Of a DNA stretch of 64,000 nt, positions 1-9,223 are shown one piece after another. The notes beneath the pieces were generated by a model. It was not told where the DNA came from, did not search any database, and saw only the letters and a program-made list of their open reading frames with translations. Origin of the DNA: JACMQX01 sp040385105 (GTDB taxonomy: Bacteria; Pseudomonadota; Gammaproteobacteria; Burkholderiales; Burkholderiaceae_C). The stretch's first letter is position 1, and every line of letters starts with the position of its first letter. Where the stretch lies: positions 1 to 64,000 of the forward strand of contig JAZKHY010000049.1 of assembly GCA_040385105.1 (NCBI GenBank). Direction: 5' to 3'. The position numbers and the translations under genes were made by a program.

Positions 1-1834
1 TGCCGCCGTCCTTGTTGCTGTCGGAGTAGCCGAGCATGATGTCCTGCTCGGCGCCCGAGCGCTTGACCAGCGGCGCGATACCGGGCAGCGCATAGAACTC
101 GCGCATGATCGGCGCGGCATTGCGCAGGTCCTCGATGGTCTCGAACAGCGGCACGACGATGAGGTCGTTCACCGCGCCGGCATCCAGCGTCGAGCGCATC
201 AGGCCGACCTCTTTCTGCAGGAGCAGCACTTCCAGCAGGTCGCTCACGGTCTCGGTGTGGCTGATGATGTAGTGGCGGATGGCCTGCACACCAAAGCGCT
301 GGCGCATCACCCGGGCCTTCTCGAAGATGGCGATCTCGCCCTGGGCATGTGCGGAATACTCCTTGCCGATGACACGCAGGGGCCGCGCGTCATTGAGCAG
401 GCTTATCAGCAGGTTGCGCCTGGCGGGCTCGTCCAGGCTTGAGTATTTCGGCTCGATGCGCGCCACCGCGAGCAGCTCGGCCACAACTTCTTCATGCTTG
501 TCCGAGCTCTGGCGCAGGTCCACCGTGGCCAGGTGGAAGCCGAACACTTCCACCGCACGGATCAGCGGGTGCAGGCGCTGTGCGACCAGCGCCGCGCCAT
601 GGTGCGCCAGCAGCGAGGCACGGATGGTGCGCAGGTCGGCCAGGAAGTCTTCCGCAAGAACATAGGGGTTCTGCGGCGCCACCGCGTGGCGTGCCGCATC
701 GCCACCGGTCAGGTCCTTGAGCGTGGCGGCCAGCCGTGCATAGATGCCCGTCAGCGCGCGGCGGTAAGGTTCATCAAGCCGGTGTTCGCTGGTGTCGGGC
801 GAGCGTTCGGCCAGCGCCTGCATTTCGGGCAGGACGCCGACAAGGCGCGCCGACAGCGAGAGTTCGCCGCCCAGGTAGTGCACTTCGGTGAGGTAGAAAC
901 GCAGCGCCACCTCGGCCTGCCGGCGCAGCGCGTACTCAAGCGTCTGGGCGCTGACGTTGGGGTTGCCGTCCCGGTCGCCGCCGATCCACTGGCCCATGCG
1001 CAGGAAGCTGTGCACAGGGTGCTGGCCGAGGTGCTCTTCCAGTTCGGCATAGAGCTTGGGGATCTCGCGCAGGAAGGTGGCCTCGTAGTAGCTCAGCGCA
1101 TTCTCGATTTCATCGGCCACCGTCAGCTTGGAAAAGCGCAGCAGCCGCGTCTGCCACAGCTGCATCACCCGCGCGCGGATCTGCGACTCGTTGGCGGCCA
1201 GTTCGCGCGGCGTGAGCTTGTCACCGCGCGCGCCCTCGACCGAGCGGGCCTTGATTTCGTCGCGCAGGGTGAGCAGCAGCGCGATGTCGCGCTCGGCATC
1301 AAGAATGCTCTTGCGCTGCACTTCCGTCGGGTGCGCCGTCAGCACCGGCGAGACGAAGCTGCCCGCCAGCATCTGCGAGATGGTTTTGGGCGTGATGCCG
1401 GCCCAGCGCAGGCGCGACAGCGCCACCTCAATGCTGCCTTCCTGTGTATCCCCGGCCCGCTCATGGATGGCCCGGCGGCGGATGTGGTGGCGGTCTTCGG
1501 CGAGGTTGGCCAGGTGGCTGAAGTAGGTGAAGGCGCGGATGACGCTGACGGTCTGGTCGCCGCTGAGCGACTTGAGCAGTTTCTTCAGCGCCTTGTCGGC
1601 TTCTTCGTCGGCATCGCGCCGGAAAGCGACCGAGAGCTTGCGGACCTGCTCGACGAGCTCATAGGCATGCAGGCCCTCCTGCTCGCGGATCACGTCGCCG
1701 AGGATGCGGCCGAGCAGGCGGATGTCTTCCACCAAAGGGCGCTCGTTGTCCTTTGAGCGCCGCGCGGGCGCCTCCGCGCGCAGTGCGGGCATGTTCCCGC
1801 GCGGTGCGGGCCCATTCCTCTCGGCCGTTTTCAT
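1..1834 (-). CDS. ppc: Phosphoenolpyruvate carboxylase, 3' end outside window
   Basis: Carboxylates phosphoenolpyruvate with bicarbonate to give oxaloacetate, an anaplerotic cytosolic enzyme. About 611 codons of the usual 900 or more are present; the C-terminal third lies beyond base 1. The reading frame contains the family signature LTAHPTEVQRKS with its catalytic His near residue 167. It also has FLRMGQWIGGDRDGNPNV, and reaches YSDSNKDGG right at the window edge. The start chosen is an ATG (MKTAERNGPAP) 95 bases from the divergent hemC start. The first 30 residues are poorly conserved, so an internal Met could be the true start. It looks intact as far as it can be read. Confidence 0.96.
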   Translation of the reverse strand, partial: MKTAERNGPAPRGNMPALRAEAPARRSKDNERPLVEDIRLLGRILGDVIREQEGLHAYELVEQVRKLSVAFRRDADEEADKALKKLLKSLSGDQTVSVIRAFTYFSHLANLAEDRHHIRRRAIHERAGDTQEGSIEVALSRLRWAGITPKTISQMLAGSFVSPVLTAHPTEVQRKSILDAERDIALLLTLRDEIKARSVEGARGDKLTPRELAANESQIRARVMQLWQTRLLRFSKLTVADEIENALSYYEATFLREIPKLYAELEEHLGQHPVHSFLRMGQWIGGDRDGNPNVSAQTLEYALRRQAEVALRFYLTEVHYLGGELSLSARLVGVLPEMQALAERSPDTSEHRLDEPYRRALTGIYARLAATLKDLTGGDAARHAVAPQNPYVLAEDFLADLRTIRASLLAHHGAALVAQRLHPLIRAVEVFGFHLATVDLRQSSDKHEEVVAELLAVARIEPKYSSLDEPARRNLLISLLNDARPLRVIGKEYSAHAQGEIAIFEKARVMRQRFGVQAIRHYIISHTETVSDLLEVLLLQKEVGLMRSTLDAGAVNDLIVVPLFETIEDLRNAAPIMREFYALPGIAPLVKRSGAEQDIMLGYSDSNKDGG

Positions 1835-1929
1835 TGGGGAAAGTCCTCTGTTGTTGCTGGAATTGCGGGAACCCGCCATGCTAGCATCAGCCAGCCACGA
1901 CGCATTACATACCCGTTACGAGCGAGCGC
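1835..1929. promoter_or_regulatory. Divergent ppc/hemC promoter region
   Basis: This 95-base spacer separates two divergent genes, so it must hold or border promoters for both. Neither start codon has a strong Shine-Dalgarno match; hemC has only a GAGCGAG-like stretch. I could not pick out a convincing -35/-10 pair in either direction. Confidence 0.5.
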
Positions 1930-2841
1930 ATGCATTCCCCTCTGTCCATCGTCATCGCCACCCGCGAAAGCCGGCTTGCCCTGTGGCAGGCCGAGCATGT
2001 CAAATCACTGCTGGAACAGCGCGGCCACAGCGTTTCCCTGCTCGGCATGACGACCAAGGGCGACCAGATCCTTGACCGCTCGCTGTCCAAGGTGGGCGGC
2101 AAGGGCCTGTTCGTGAAGGAGCTTGAGCTTGCCCTTGAAGAAGGCCGGGCCGACATTGCGGTGCATTCGCTCAAGGATGTGCCGATGGACCTGCCGGAAG
2201 GTTTTGCCCTGGGCTGCGTGATGGAGCGCGAAGACCCGCGCGATGCATTCGTGTCAACGCACTACGCCACGCTGGCCGACCTGCCGCAGGGCGCGGTGCT
2301 CGGTACCTCCAGCCTGCGCCGCACGGTACTGCTGCGCGCGCTGCGGCCGGACCTGAAGATCGAGCCGCTGCGCGGCAACCTGGACACGCGGCTGCGCAAG
2401 CTCGACGAAGGCCAGTACGCGGCCATCGTGCTGGCGGCGGCCGGCCTGAAGCGCCTGGGGCTCGCATCGCGCATCCGCCAGACCTTCGAGCCGGAGCAGA
2501 TGCTGCCCGCCGCGGGGCAGGGCGCTTTGGGCATCGAGGTGCGTGCAGACCGCAAGGACCTGATCGAGGCACTCGCGCCACTGGCGCACCAGACCACCTG
2601 GCTCGCCGTGGCGGCAGAACGTGCGGTGAGCCGGGCCATGGGCGGCAGCTGCTCCATGCCGCTGGCCGCGCACGCCGTATTTGCAGGCGAGTACCTGCAG
2701 TTGCGTGCGGCCTGGGGGGACCCTGAAGGAGACGCCACGCTCGTGACAGCGCGCTCGGCCAGTGCCGCGGCCGACCTGGGGCATGCTGCCGGACTCGGCG
2801 AGGAAGTCGCCGCACGGCTGCGGGCCGGCGGCGCGCGTTAG
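1930..2841 (+). CDS. hemC: Hydroxymethylbilane synthase (porphobilinogen deaminase)
   Basis: Polymerises four porphobilinogen molecules into hydroxymethylbilane in tetrapyrrole biosynthesis. The 303-residue protein has the usual family length. It shows the N-terminal ATRESRLALWQAEHV motif, the catalytic-domain stretch AVHSLKDVPMDLP, and the arginine-rich cofactor-binding segment GTSSLRR. The dipyrromethane-attachment cysteine lies in GGSCSMPLAA at about Cys241. It is the first gene of a hemC-hemD-hemX-hemY cluster on the plus strand and is divergent from ppc, so HemC and HemD, consecutive enzymes, are probably co-transcribed. Confidence 0.97.
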   Translation: MHSPLSIVIATRESRLALWQAEHVKSLLEQRGHSVSLLGMTTKGDQILDRSLSKVGGKGLFVKELELALEEGRADIAVHSLKDVPMDLPEGFALGCVMEREDPRDAFVSTHYATLADLPQGAVLGTSSLRRTVLLRALRPDLKIEPLRGNLDTRLRKLDEGQYAAIVLAAAGLKRLGLASRIRQTFEPEQMLPAAGQGALGIEVRADRKDLIEALAPLAHQTTWLAVAAERAVSRAMGGSCSMPLAAHAVFAGEYLQLRAAWGDPEGDATLVTARSASAAADLGHAAGLGEEVAARLRAGGAR

Positions 2842-2856
2842 GCTCGCAGCACCGCC

Positions 2857-3630
2857 ATGCGCGTGATCGTCACCCGGCCCGAGCGCGAAGCGCGCAAATG
2901 GGTCGAAGACCTCGTCTTGCGCGGCTTCGACGCCCGCGCGCTTCCGCTGATCGCCATCCGCCCCGCAAGCGCACAGGTTGCCGTGCAGGAGGCATGGCGC
3001 CAGCTTGGGGATTGCGCTGCCGTGATGTTTGTCAGTGGCAATGCCGTGGAGCAGTTCTTTGCAGCAAGGCCGCAGGGCCTCGGCTGGCCTGCGGGCAACG
3101 CGCTCCGGGCCTGGGTGACGGGGCCCGGCACCGCAGCGGCGTTGCTGGCGGCCGGTGTTGCGCCTGCGCGGATCGATGCGCCGGGTGACGATGCGCCGCA
3201 ATTTGATTCCGAAGCCTTGTGGCATGTGGTGCAGCCGCAGTGCAGGGCCGGCATGCGCGTGCTGATTGTGCGCGGCGCCGATGCCTCCGGCAGGAGCGCC
3301 GGGCGGGACTGGCTCGGCGGCCGGCTGGTGGAGGCGGGTTGCGCCGTGACATTCGTGGTCGCGTATGAACGGCAATTGCCAGTGTGCGGGCCCGAGGGCC
3401 GGGCGCTGGCCGGCGACGCAGCGGCTGACGGCTCCGTCTGGCTGTTCAGCAGCTCCGAAGCCATTGCCAACCTCATGGACATGCTGCCTGGCCAGGACTG
3501 GGGGCGTGCCCGGGCGGTGGCCACGCATCCGCGCATCGCCCAGGCTGCGCGCGATGCGGGATTCGCTGTTGTTTGCGAGTCACGTCCCTCACTGGACGCC
3601 GTGGTCGCGTCGATAGAATCAACTGCATGA
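2857..3630 (+). CDS. hemD: Uroporphyrinogen-III synthase
   Basis: Cyclises hydroxymethylbilane with inversion of ring D to give uroporphyrinogen III. The protein is 257 residues, typical for the family. HemD sequences diverge strongly, and the recognisable parts are the start MRVIVTRPEREA, the segment VMFVSGNAVEQFF, and WLFSSSEAIANL in the second domain. It starts 15 bases after hemC, and its stop overlaps the next ATG in an ATGA arrangement. Position directly after hemC supports the call as much as the sequence does. Confidence 0.92.
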   Translation: MRVIVTRPEREARKWVEDLVLRGFDARALPLIAIRPASAQVAVQEAWRQLGDCAAVMFVSGNAVEQFFAARPQGLGWPAGNALRAWVTGPGTAAALLAAGVAPARIDAPGDDAPQFDSEALWHVVQPQCRAGMRVLIVRGADASGRSAGRDWLGGRLVEAGCAVTFVVAYERQLPVCGPEGRALAGDAAADGSVWLFSSSEAIANLMDMLPGQDWGRARAVATHPRIAQAARDAGFAVVCESRPSLDAVVASIESTA

Positions 3631-4715
3631 GTTCCGAGCCAGATCCCAAGAGCATTGCCGAGCCGGCCGCTGCGGTGCCGGTGGCGGTACTCGATGCCCC
3701 GGCGGCGTCCGCCGGGCAGGGGACTGCTGCGCTGGTATCCCTGCCGCGCGGTGTGCTGCTTGTACTCATTGCCCTGGTGATAGCCAGCCTGGTTGCCAGC
3801 GGACTGCTGTGGCAGAAGCTTTCATCGATCCAGCGCCAGCTGGCCCGCCAGAGCGCCGACGCGGGCACGGTGGCGATCGAGGCGAGGGCCCTGGCCAAGC
3901 AGGCCCAGGAGCGCGCCCTCGAGACCGCGGCGCGGCAAGCCGTGACTGATTCGCGCCTGAGCGAGGTGGCGCTCCAGCGCAGCCAGCTGGAGGAACTCAT
4001 GCAGAGCCTGTCGCGCTCGCGTGACGAGAACCTCGTGGTGGATATCGAGTCGGCCATTCGCCTGGCGCAGCAGCAGGCGCAGCTGACAGGCAGCGTGGAG
4101 CCCTTGCTGGCTGCACTCAAGTCTGCCGACCAGCGCGTGAGCCGCGCTGCCCAGCCACGCCTGGCCTCGGTGCAACGCGCGATGGCGCGCGACATCGAAC
4201 GCATCAAGGCTGCAAGTGTGACGGACACACCCGGCCTGCTCATCAAGCTGGACGACCTGATGCGCCAGGTGGATGACCTTCCGGTGGCCAATGCCGTGAT
4301 TCCGGTGAGTGTGATTGCGGCATCGAAGCCGGCGCCCTCAGGCACGCCTTCGGCCTTGTGGGACCGTGCGCTCCAGGTCGTGCTTGCGGAGGTGCGGGGC
4401 CTGGTGCGGGTGAGCCGCATCGAACAGCCCGAAGCCGTGCTGCTGACGCCGGAGCAGACATTCTTCCTGCGCGAGAACCTCAAGCTCAAGCTCCTCAACG
4501 CCCGCCTGGGCCTGCTCGCGCGCCAGGTGGAAGGCGCCCGCGCCGACGTGGCTTCCGCTTCACTGGCGCTGGGCAAATACTTTGACCCGGCCTCGCGCAA
4601 GACACAGGCCGCTGCGGGTCTGCTGCAGCAGGTTCAGTCGCAGATGAAGACGGTGGAATTGCCACGCGTTGATGAAACCCTGGCGGCGCTGGCGACCGCT
4701 GCGGCGGGAAGGTAA
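3627..4715 (+). CDS. hemX: HemX-family membrane protein
   Basis: A 362-residue inner-membrane protein of the HemX family. Databases often label the family uroporphyrinogen-III C-methyltransferase, but no methylase motif is visible here; its real role is unsettled. Residues 1-40 are Ala/Pro-rich and disordered, residues 42-62 form one transmembrane helix, and the rest is a long, largely helical periplasmic part with coiled-coil character. Start chosen at the ATG overlapping the hemD stop; an upstream in-frame start would lie inside hemD. A TAGAAT hexamer sits 7 bases before this ATG, with no Shine-Dalgarno sequence. Confidence 0.88.
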   Translation: MSSEPDPKSIAEPAAAVPVAVLDAPAASAGQGTAALVSLPRGVLLVLIALVIASLVASGLLWQKLSSIQRQLARQSADAGTVAIEARALAKQAQERALETAARQAVTDSRLSEVALQRSQLEELMQSLSRSRDENLVVDIESAIRLAQQQAQLTGSVEPLLAALKSADQRVSRAAQPRLASVQRAMARDIERIKAASVTDTPGLLIKLDDLMRQVDDLPVANAVIPVSVIAASKPAPSGTPSALWDRALQVVLAEVRGLVRVSRIEQPEAVLLTPEQTFFLRENLKLKLLNARLGLLARQVEGARADVASASLALGKYFDPASRKTQAAAGLLQQVQSQMKTVELPRVDETLAALATAAAGR

Positions 4716-4719
4716 ACCG

Positions 4720-5994
4720 TTGAGAGCCGCCCTCTGGCTGTTGGCACTGTTCGGCGTCGCAGTCGCCATTGCGCTGTTCGTCGGCAACAACCAGGGCACG
4801 GTGACGGTGTACTGGCCGCCCTACCGGGTCGACCTGTCCCTCAACCTGGTGCTGCTGACCCTGTTTGGCGTGTTCGCAGTGCTATACCTCGCGCTGCGCG
4901 CTCTGGCTGCGTTGTTCGAGCTGCCGGGGCAGGCCCGGCGCTGGCGTGTGCAGCAGCGGGAGCGCGCGATGCATGCCGCTTTGCTGGACGCGCTGTCGCA
5001 CCTCTTGTCCGGCCGGTTCCTGCGTGCCCGCAAATCCGCCGAGGCAGCGCTTGTCCAGGAGCGCTCGCTCAGTGGCAGCGGGGAGAAGCTGTCCAATGCC
5101 GCGCAGTTGCGGGCACTGGCGCATCTGCTGGTTGCGGAGAGCGCGCAATCCCTCCAGGACAAGGCCGGCCGCGACGAACACCTGGCGCTTGCGCTTGAAC
5201 AGACTGCGCAGCGCAACACGTCGTCAGGCCAGGAGACGCGCGACGGCGCCCAGCTCCGCGCGGCGCGCTGGGCACTGGACGACCGCGATCCGCAACTGGC
5301 GCTGACATGGCTCTCGGAAATGACGCAGGGGGCTGCGCGCCGCACGCTCGCATTGCGCATCAAGCTCAAGGCGGCCAGGCAGACCCGGCGCACGCTGGAT
5401 GCGCTTGAAACGGCGCGCCTGCTGGCCAAGCACCGTGCTTTTTCCGCCGGCGCGGCGCAGAGCATTGTGCGCGGCCTCGCCATGGACCTCATCAACAGCG
5501 CGCATGACACGGCCCAGCTGCAGAACACATGGGCGGCGCTGGATGCGGCGGAGCGAACCATGCCCGAATTGACCATCCATGCGGCACGCCGGATGATGGC
5601 CCTTGGCGGGGATGCCTCGCTGGCCCGTGCCTGGCTGCTCCCTGTATGGGATCGCATGGTGGAAAAACCCGGCAATATGGGCGACCACCTGCGCATCCGG
5701 CTGATCGAGGCGCTTGAAGCCGGCCTGGCGTCGGTGGACGGTGCCTGGCTGGCCAGGTTCGAGTCCGCCCAGCTGCGCAACCCGCGCGATGCCAACCTGC
5801 AATACCTGGCCGGCATGGCCTGCATGAATCGCCAGCTGTGGGGCAAGGCCCAGCAGCTGCTCAGCCAGGCCGCCATGGGGCTGCAGGACGTTACGCTTAC
5901 CCGCAAGGCGTGGAGCGCCCTGGCGCTGCTGGCCGAGCAGCGGGGAGACACCGATACGGCGGCTGCAGCGTGGAAGCGGGCCGCGCAGGTCTGA
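4720..5994 (+). CDS. hemY: HemY protein, TPR-containing inner-membrane protein
   Basis: Proteobacterial HemY, distinct from the protoporphyrinogen oxidase of the same name; it is encoded with HemX and probably acts with it at the inner membrane in late haem synthesis. Two transmembrane helices (about residues 3-22 and 41-65) flank a short conserved loop containing NNQGTVTVYWPPYRVDLS. The remainder is a helical TPR-like domain. I chose the TTG start, 4 bases after the hemX stop and preceded by GGAAGG, because family members begin just before RAALWLLALFG. An ATG at 4669 is also in frame but overlaps hemX by 47 bases and adds a basic tail. Confidence 0.88.
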   Translation: MRAALWLLALFGVAVAIALFVGNNQGTVTVYWPPYRVDLSLNLVLLTLFGVFAVLYLALRALAALFELPGQARRWRVQQRERAMHAALLDALSHLLSGRFLRARKSAEAALVQERSLSGSGEKLSNAAQLRALAHLLVAESAQSLQDKAGRDEHLALALEQTAQRNTSSGQETRDGAQLRAARWALDDRDPQLALTWLSEMTQGAARRTLALRIKLKAARQTRRTLDALETARLLAKHRAFSAGAAQSIVRGLAMDLINSAHDTAQLQNTWAALDAAERTMPELTIHAARRMMALGGDASLARAWLLPVWDRMVEKPGNMGDHLRIRLIEALEAGLASVDGAWLARFESAQLRNPRDANLQYLAGMACMNRQLWGKAQQLLSQAAMGLQDVTLTRKAWSALALLAEQRGDTDTAAAAWKRAAQV

Positions 5995-6014
5995 GGGCGG
6001 CGCGCAACAGGAAC

Positions 6015-6050
6015 AAAAAAAGGGAGAGGCCTTGCGGCCCCTCCCTTTTT
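6015..6050. terminator. Bidirectional intrinsic terminator (hemY / rne)
   Basis: A-run, then GGGAGAGGCC, a 4-base loop, then GGCCCCTCCC followed by five T. Because it has A on the left and T on the right it can end transcription from both converging genes, hemY on plus and rne on minus. Confidence 0.88.
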
Positions 6051-6070
6051 CATTTGCGCAAACCTGGTGA

Positions 6071-9000
6071 TCAGGTGTTCTGCGGCGGCTGCTCGAACGG
6101 CAGCGTCATCGCGCGCAGGTCGCGCAAGGTTTCCACCTGGACCAGCGGGCCTTCATCGGCCGCCACCACGGGCGGGCGCTCGCGCGGCACATGGACCGGC
6201 TTGGGCTCGGCGGCGATGGCAGCCTGTACGGCAGCGATCTTTTCAGCGTCGGAGTTCACCCACTGCAGCCCCGAGCTTTGCGCGACCTGGACCAGTTCGT
6301 TGACCGGCAATTCAAAGGCCTTGACCTTGGGCAGTTCACGGGCGGCAGGCGCCGGTGCGGCAACGGCAGGCGCTGCTACAACAGGGGCCCGGGCGGCTGC
6401 AGGGGCCGGCGCGGGTGCTGGCGCGGGCGCGGGCGCCGGGGTCGCTGCAAAGGCTTGTGCCGGTGCTGGCTCGGTGGCTTGCGTGGCGGCTGCCGGCTCT
6501 GCTGCATCAGGCGCCGCAAAGTTCATTGCAGCCTGCACTGGAGCGACAGGTGCCGCATCCGGCGCAAAGGGTTGCGGTGCGGCAGGTTGCGCGCGCGCAG
6601 CAAAGACGCTGGTCTGCACCGGCTCGTCAGATGACGCGCCGTCCTGTGTCGCCGGTTGCCCGCCGGGCTGCTCTGCGCGTTCACCACCACGTTCGCGGCG
6701 GTCGCGGCCATAACGGTCGCGCGAGCGGCGTTCACGGCGTTCCTCGCCTTCGGGACGCGGTTCACGCGGCGCGCCGTCGGCACGGGGTTCGCCCTGGTCA
6801 ACCTGGGCTTGTGTTCCGTCCACCGAGGCCGACGAAGCAGCTGCCGCTGCGATGGCGGTGGATGCCGCCACGGCGGCGCCGGCAACCAGCGACTCGTCTG
6901 CCACCGGCTCGTCGCCGCGCGGGCCACGGTCATTGCGGCGCTCGCCGCGTTCGCCGTTGCGCTCACCGCGCTCACGGCGGCCCTCGCCCCCACGCTCGCC
7001 ACGTTCCCTGCGGCCTTCACCGCGCTCGCCGCGCGGCGGGCGGTCCTGGCGCTGCTCGCCGGTCTGCCCTTCGGGTACGACTGCCTGGGGTGTGGAGGCG
7101 GCGTTGGCGTTCGCTGCGTCAGTGACCGGTGCACGGTCGCCATCGCGGCGTTCACGCGGGCCACGGCCGCCTTCACGGCCTTCGCGTCCTTCACGTTCAG
7201 GGCGGTCACCGCCACGGCGCTCGCCGTCGCGGCCACCGCGGCTTTCTCCGTCGCGCGGGCCACGTCCGCCTTCGGCGCGTGCACCTTCAGGCCGCTCGCC
7301 ACGGGCGCCTTCCGGGCGTCCTTCGCCACGTCCTTCGCCCCGGCGGCCACCACGGCGGCCGTCACGGCCCCCGCGTTCGCCACGGCCGTCGCCGCGCGCG
7401 CCTTCACGGCCGCCTTCGCGCTTTTCTTCCTTCCTGACTTCCACCGCAGGTGCGGGTTTCGGTGCTTCCGCAGGTTTGGCGCCGAACAGGCCTTTGATCC
7501 AGCCCATGAAGCCAGTCTCGGCCGGTGCGGGAGCCTGAACCGGCGCCGGTGCCGGCGCCACGGCCGGAGCCGCCTTGACAGGTTCGGGCTTCGCGGCTGC
7601 GGGCACCGGCAGAGGAGCAGGCATGTCGGGCAACACGCCCTTGATCACCGGCTCCTGCTTGTTGGTGCGTTCCTGCGAGCGGCGCGTCACGGTGGACGGG
7701 TCCTCGATTTCCTCGGCCATCTTGTAGCTGGCTTCGATGTTGTCCAGGCGCGGGTCGTCGTGCTTCAGGCGCTCGAGCCTGTAGTTGGGCGTTTCCAGCG
7801 TCTTGTTCGGGACCATCAGCACGTTGATGCGCTGCTTGAGTTCGATCTTGGCGATCTCGGTGCGCTTTTCATTGAGCAGGTAGGACGCGACGTCCACCGG
7901 CACCTGGCACAGCACGGAGGCGGTGCTGTCCTTCATGGACTCTTCCTGGATGATCCGCAGGATCTGCAGTGCCGAGCTTTCCGTGTCGCGGATATGGCCC
8001 GACCCGCCGCAGCGCGGGCAGGGAATGGACGCACCTTCGGACAGCGCGGGCTTCAGGCGCTGGCGGCTCATTTCCATGAGGCCGAACTTGCTGATGGTGC
8101 CGAACTGCACGCGGGCGCGGTCCTGGCGCAGCGCATCGCGCAGGCGGTTTTCCACTTCGCGGCGGTTCTTCGACTCTTCCATGTCGATGAAGTCAATGAC
8201 GATCAGGCCGCCCAGGTCGCGCAAGCGCATCTGGCGGGCCACTTCGTCGGCGGCTTCAAGGTTGGTGCGGGTGGCGGTGTCTTCAATATCGCCGCCCTTG
8301 ATGGCGCGGGCCGAGTTGACGTCCACGGAAACGAGCGCTTCGGTGTGGTCGATCACGATGGCGCCGCCCGAAGGCAGTTGCACCGTGCGGGCATAGGCCG
8401 ACTCGATCTGGTGCTCGATCTGGAAGCGCGAGAACAGCGGTGCATCGTCGCGGTAGCGCTTGACGCGGGCGGCATGCTCGGGCATCACGTGCGCCATGAA
8501 CTGCTGCGCCTGGTCGTAGATGTCGTCGGTGTCGATCAGGATGTCGCCGATGTCGTTGTTGAAGTAGTCGCGGATCGCGCGGATCACGAGCGACGATTCC
8601 TGGTAGATCAGGTAGGCGCCCTTGCCCTCCTTGGCGGCACCGTCGATGGCGGTCCAGAGCTTGAGCAGGTAGTTCAGGTCCCACTGCAGTTCGGGAGCGC
8701 TGCGGCCAATGCCGGCGGTGCGCGCGATGATGGACATGCCGTTCGGATACTGGAGCTGGTCCATGTTCTCCTTGAGCTCGGCCCTGTCCTCGCCCTCGAT
8801 GCGCCGGCTGACGCCGCCGCCGCGCGGGTTGTTTGGCATCAGCACCACATAGCGGCCGGCCAGCGACACAAAGGTGGTCAGGGCTGCGCCCTTGTTGCCG
8901 CGTTCTTCCTTCTCGACCTGGACCAGCAGTTCCTGGCCTTCCCTGATGACCTCGTTGATGCGCGCCTGGCTCACCGGCACGCCCTGGGCGAAGTACTGCT

Positions 9001-9223
9001 TGGAGATTTCCTTGAACGGCAGGAAGCCGTGGCGGTCTTCGCCGTAGTCGACGAAGCAGGCTTCAAGCGAGGGCTCGACGCGCGTGACGACGGCCTTGTA
9101 GATGTTGCCTTTGCGCTGTTCGCGCCCTTCAATTTCGATTTCGTAGTCGAGCAGTTTTTGACCGTCGACAATGGCCAGGCGGCGTTCTTCAGCCTGCGTG
9201 GCGTTGATCAGCATCCGTTTCAT
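6071..9223 (-). CDS. rne: Ribonuclease E
   Basis: Endoribonuclease that initiates mRNA decay and processes rRNA and tRNA, the scaffold of the degradosome. The 1050-residue protein has an S1 RNA-binding domain at about 35-120. The DNase-I-like catalytic domain carries Asp301 (SVDVNS) and Asp344 (IVIDFIDM), and the Zn-link is CPRCGGSGH (Cys402, Cys405). Beyond about residue 530 lies a long disordered tail: Ala/Pro stretches around an RG/RE-rich RNA-binding segment. A short conserved block near the C-terminus contains LQWVNSDAEK. AGGAAGG precedes the ATG at good spacing; a second Met three codons in is less well placed. A long leader upstream fits the autoregulation known for E. coli rne. Confidence 0.97.
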   Translation of the reverse strand: MKRMLINATQAEERRLAIVDGQKLLDYEIEIEGREQRKGNIYKAVVTRVEPSLEACFVDYGEDRHGFLPFKEISKQYFAQGVPVSQARINEVIREGQELLVQVEKEERGNKGAALTTFVSLAGRYVVLMPNNPRGGGVSRRIEGEDRAELKENMDQLQYPNGMSIIARTAGIGRSAPELQWDLNYLLKLWTAIDGAAKEGKGAYLIYQESSLVIRAIRDYFNNDIGDILIDTDDIYDQAQQFMAHVMPEHAARVKRYRDDAPLFSRFQIEHQIESAYARTVQLPSGGAIVIDHTEALVSVDVNSARAIKGGDIEDTATRTNLEAADEVARQMRLRDLGGLIVIDFIDMEESKNRREVENRLRDALRQDRARVQFGTISKFGLMEMSRQRLKPALSEGASIPCPRCGGSGHIRDTESSALQILRIIQEESMKDSTASVLCQVPVDVASYLLNEKRTEIAKIELKQRINVLMVPNKTLETPNYRLERLKHDDPRLDNIEASYKMAEEIEDPSTVTRRSQERTNKQEPVIKGVLPDMPAPLPVPAAAKPEPVKAAPAVAPAPAPVQAPAPAETGFMGWIKGLFGAKPAEAPKPAPAVEVRKEEKREGGREGARGDGRGERGGRDGRRGGRRGEGRGEGRPEGARGERPEGARAEGGRGPRDGESRGGRDGERRGGDRPEREGREGREGGRGPRERRDGDRAPVTDAANANAASTPQAVVPEGQTGEQRQDRPPRGERGEGRRERGERGGEGRRERGERNGERGERRNDRGPRGDEPVADESLVAGAAVAASTAIAAAAASSASVDGTQAQVDQGEPRADGAPREPRPEGEERRERRSRDRYGRDRRERGGERAEQPGGQPATQDGASSDEPVQTSVFAARAQPAAPQPFAPDAAPVAPVQAAMNFAAPDAAEPAAATQATEPAPAQAFAATPAPAPAPAPAPAPAAARAPVVAAPAVAAPAPAARELPKVKAFELPVNELVQVAQSSGLQWVNSDAEKIAAVQAAIAAEPKPVHVPRERPPVVAADEGPLVQVETLRDLRAMTLPFEQPPQNT
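6905..7440 (-). repeat. RG/RE-rich degenerate repeat inside rne
   Basis: Degenerate short repeats encoding GER, GGR, GRR and REG units, roughly residues 595-770 of RNase E. At DNA level the same GC-rich 9- to 12-base blocks recur many times, so this stretch is prone to length change. It corresponds to the arginine-rich RNA-binding part of the RNase E tail. Confidence 0.7.

Noticed and set aside
494..1756. Long open frame antisense to ppc
   Set aside because: The minus strand encodes clear PEP carboxylase motifs; the plus frame is a shadow.
6905..7440. Repeat pattern suggesting a CRISPR array or minisatellite
   Set aside because: The units are irregular, short and in frame with the RG-rich part of rne; there are no unique spacers.
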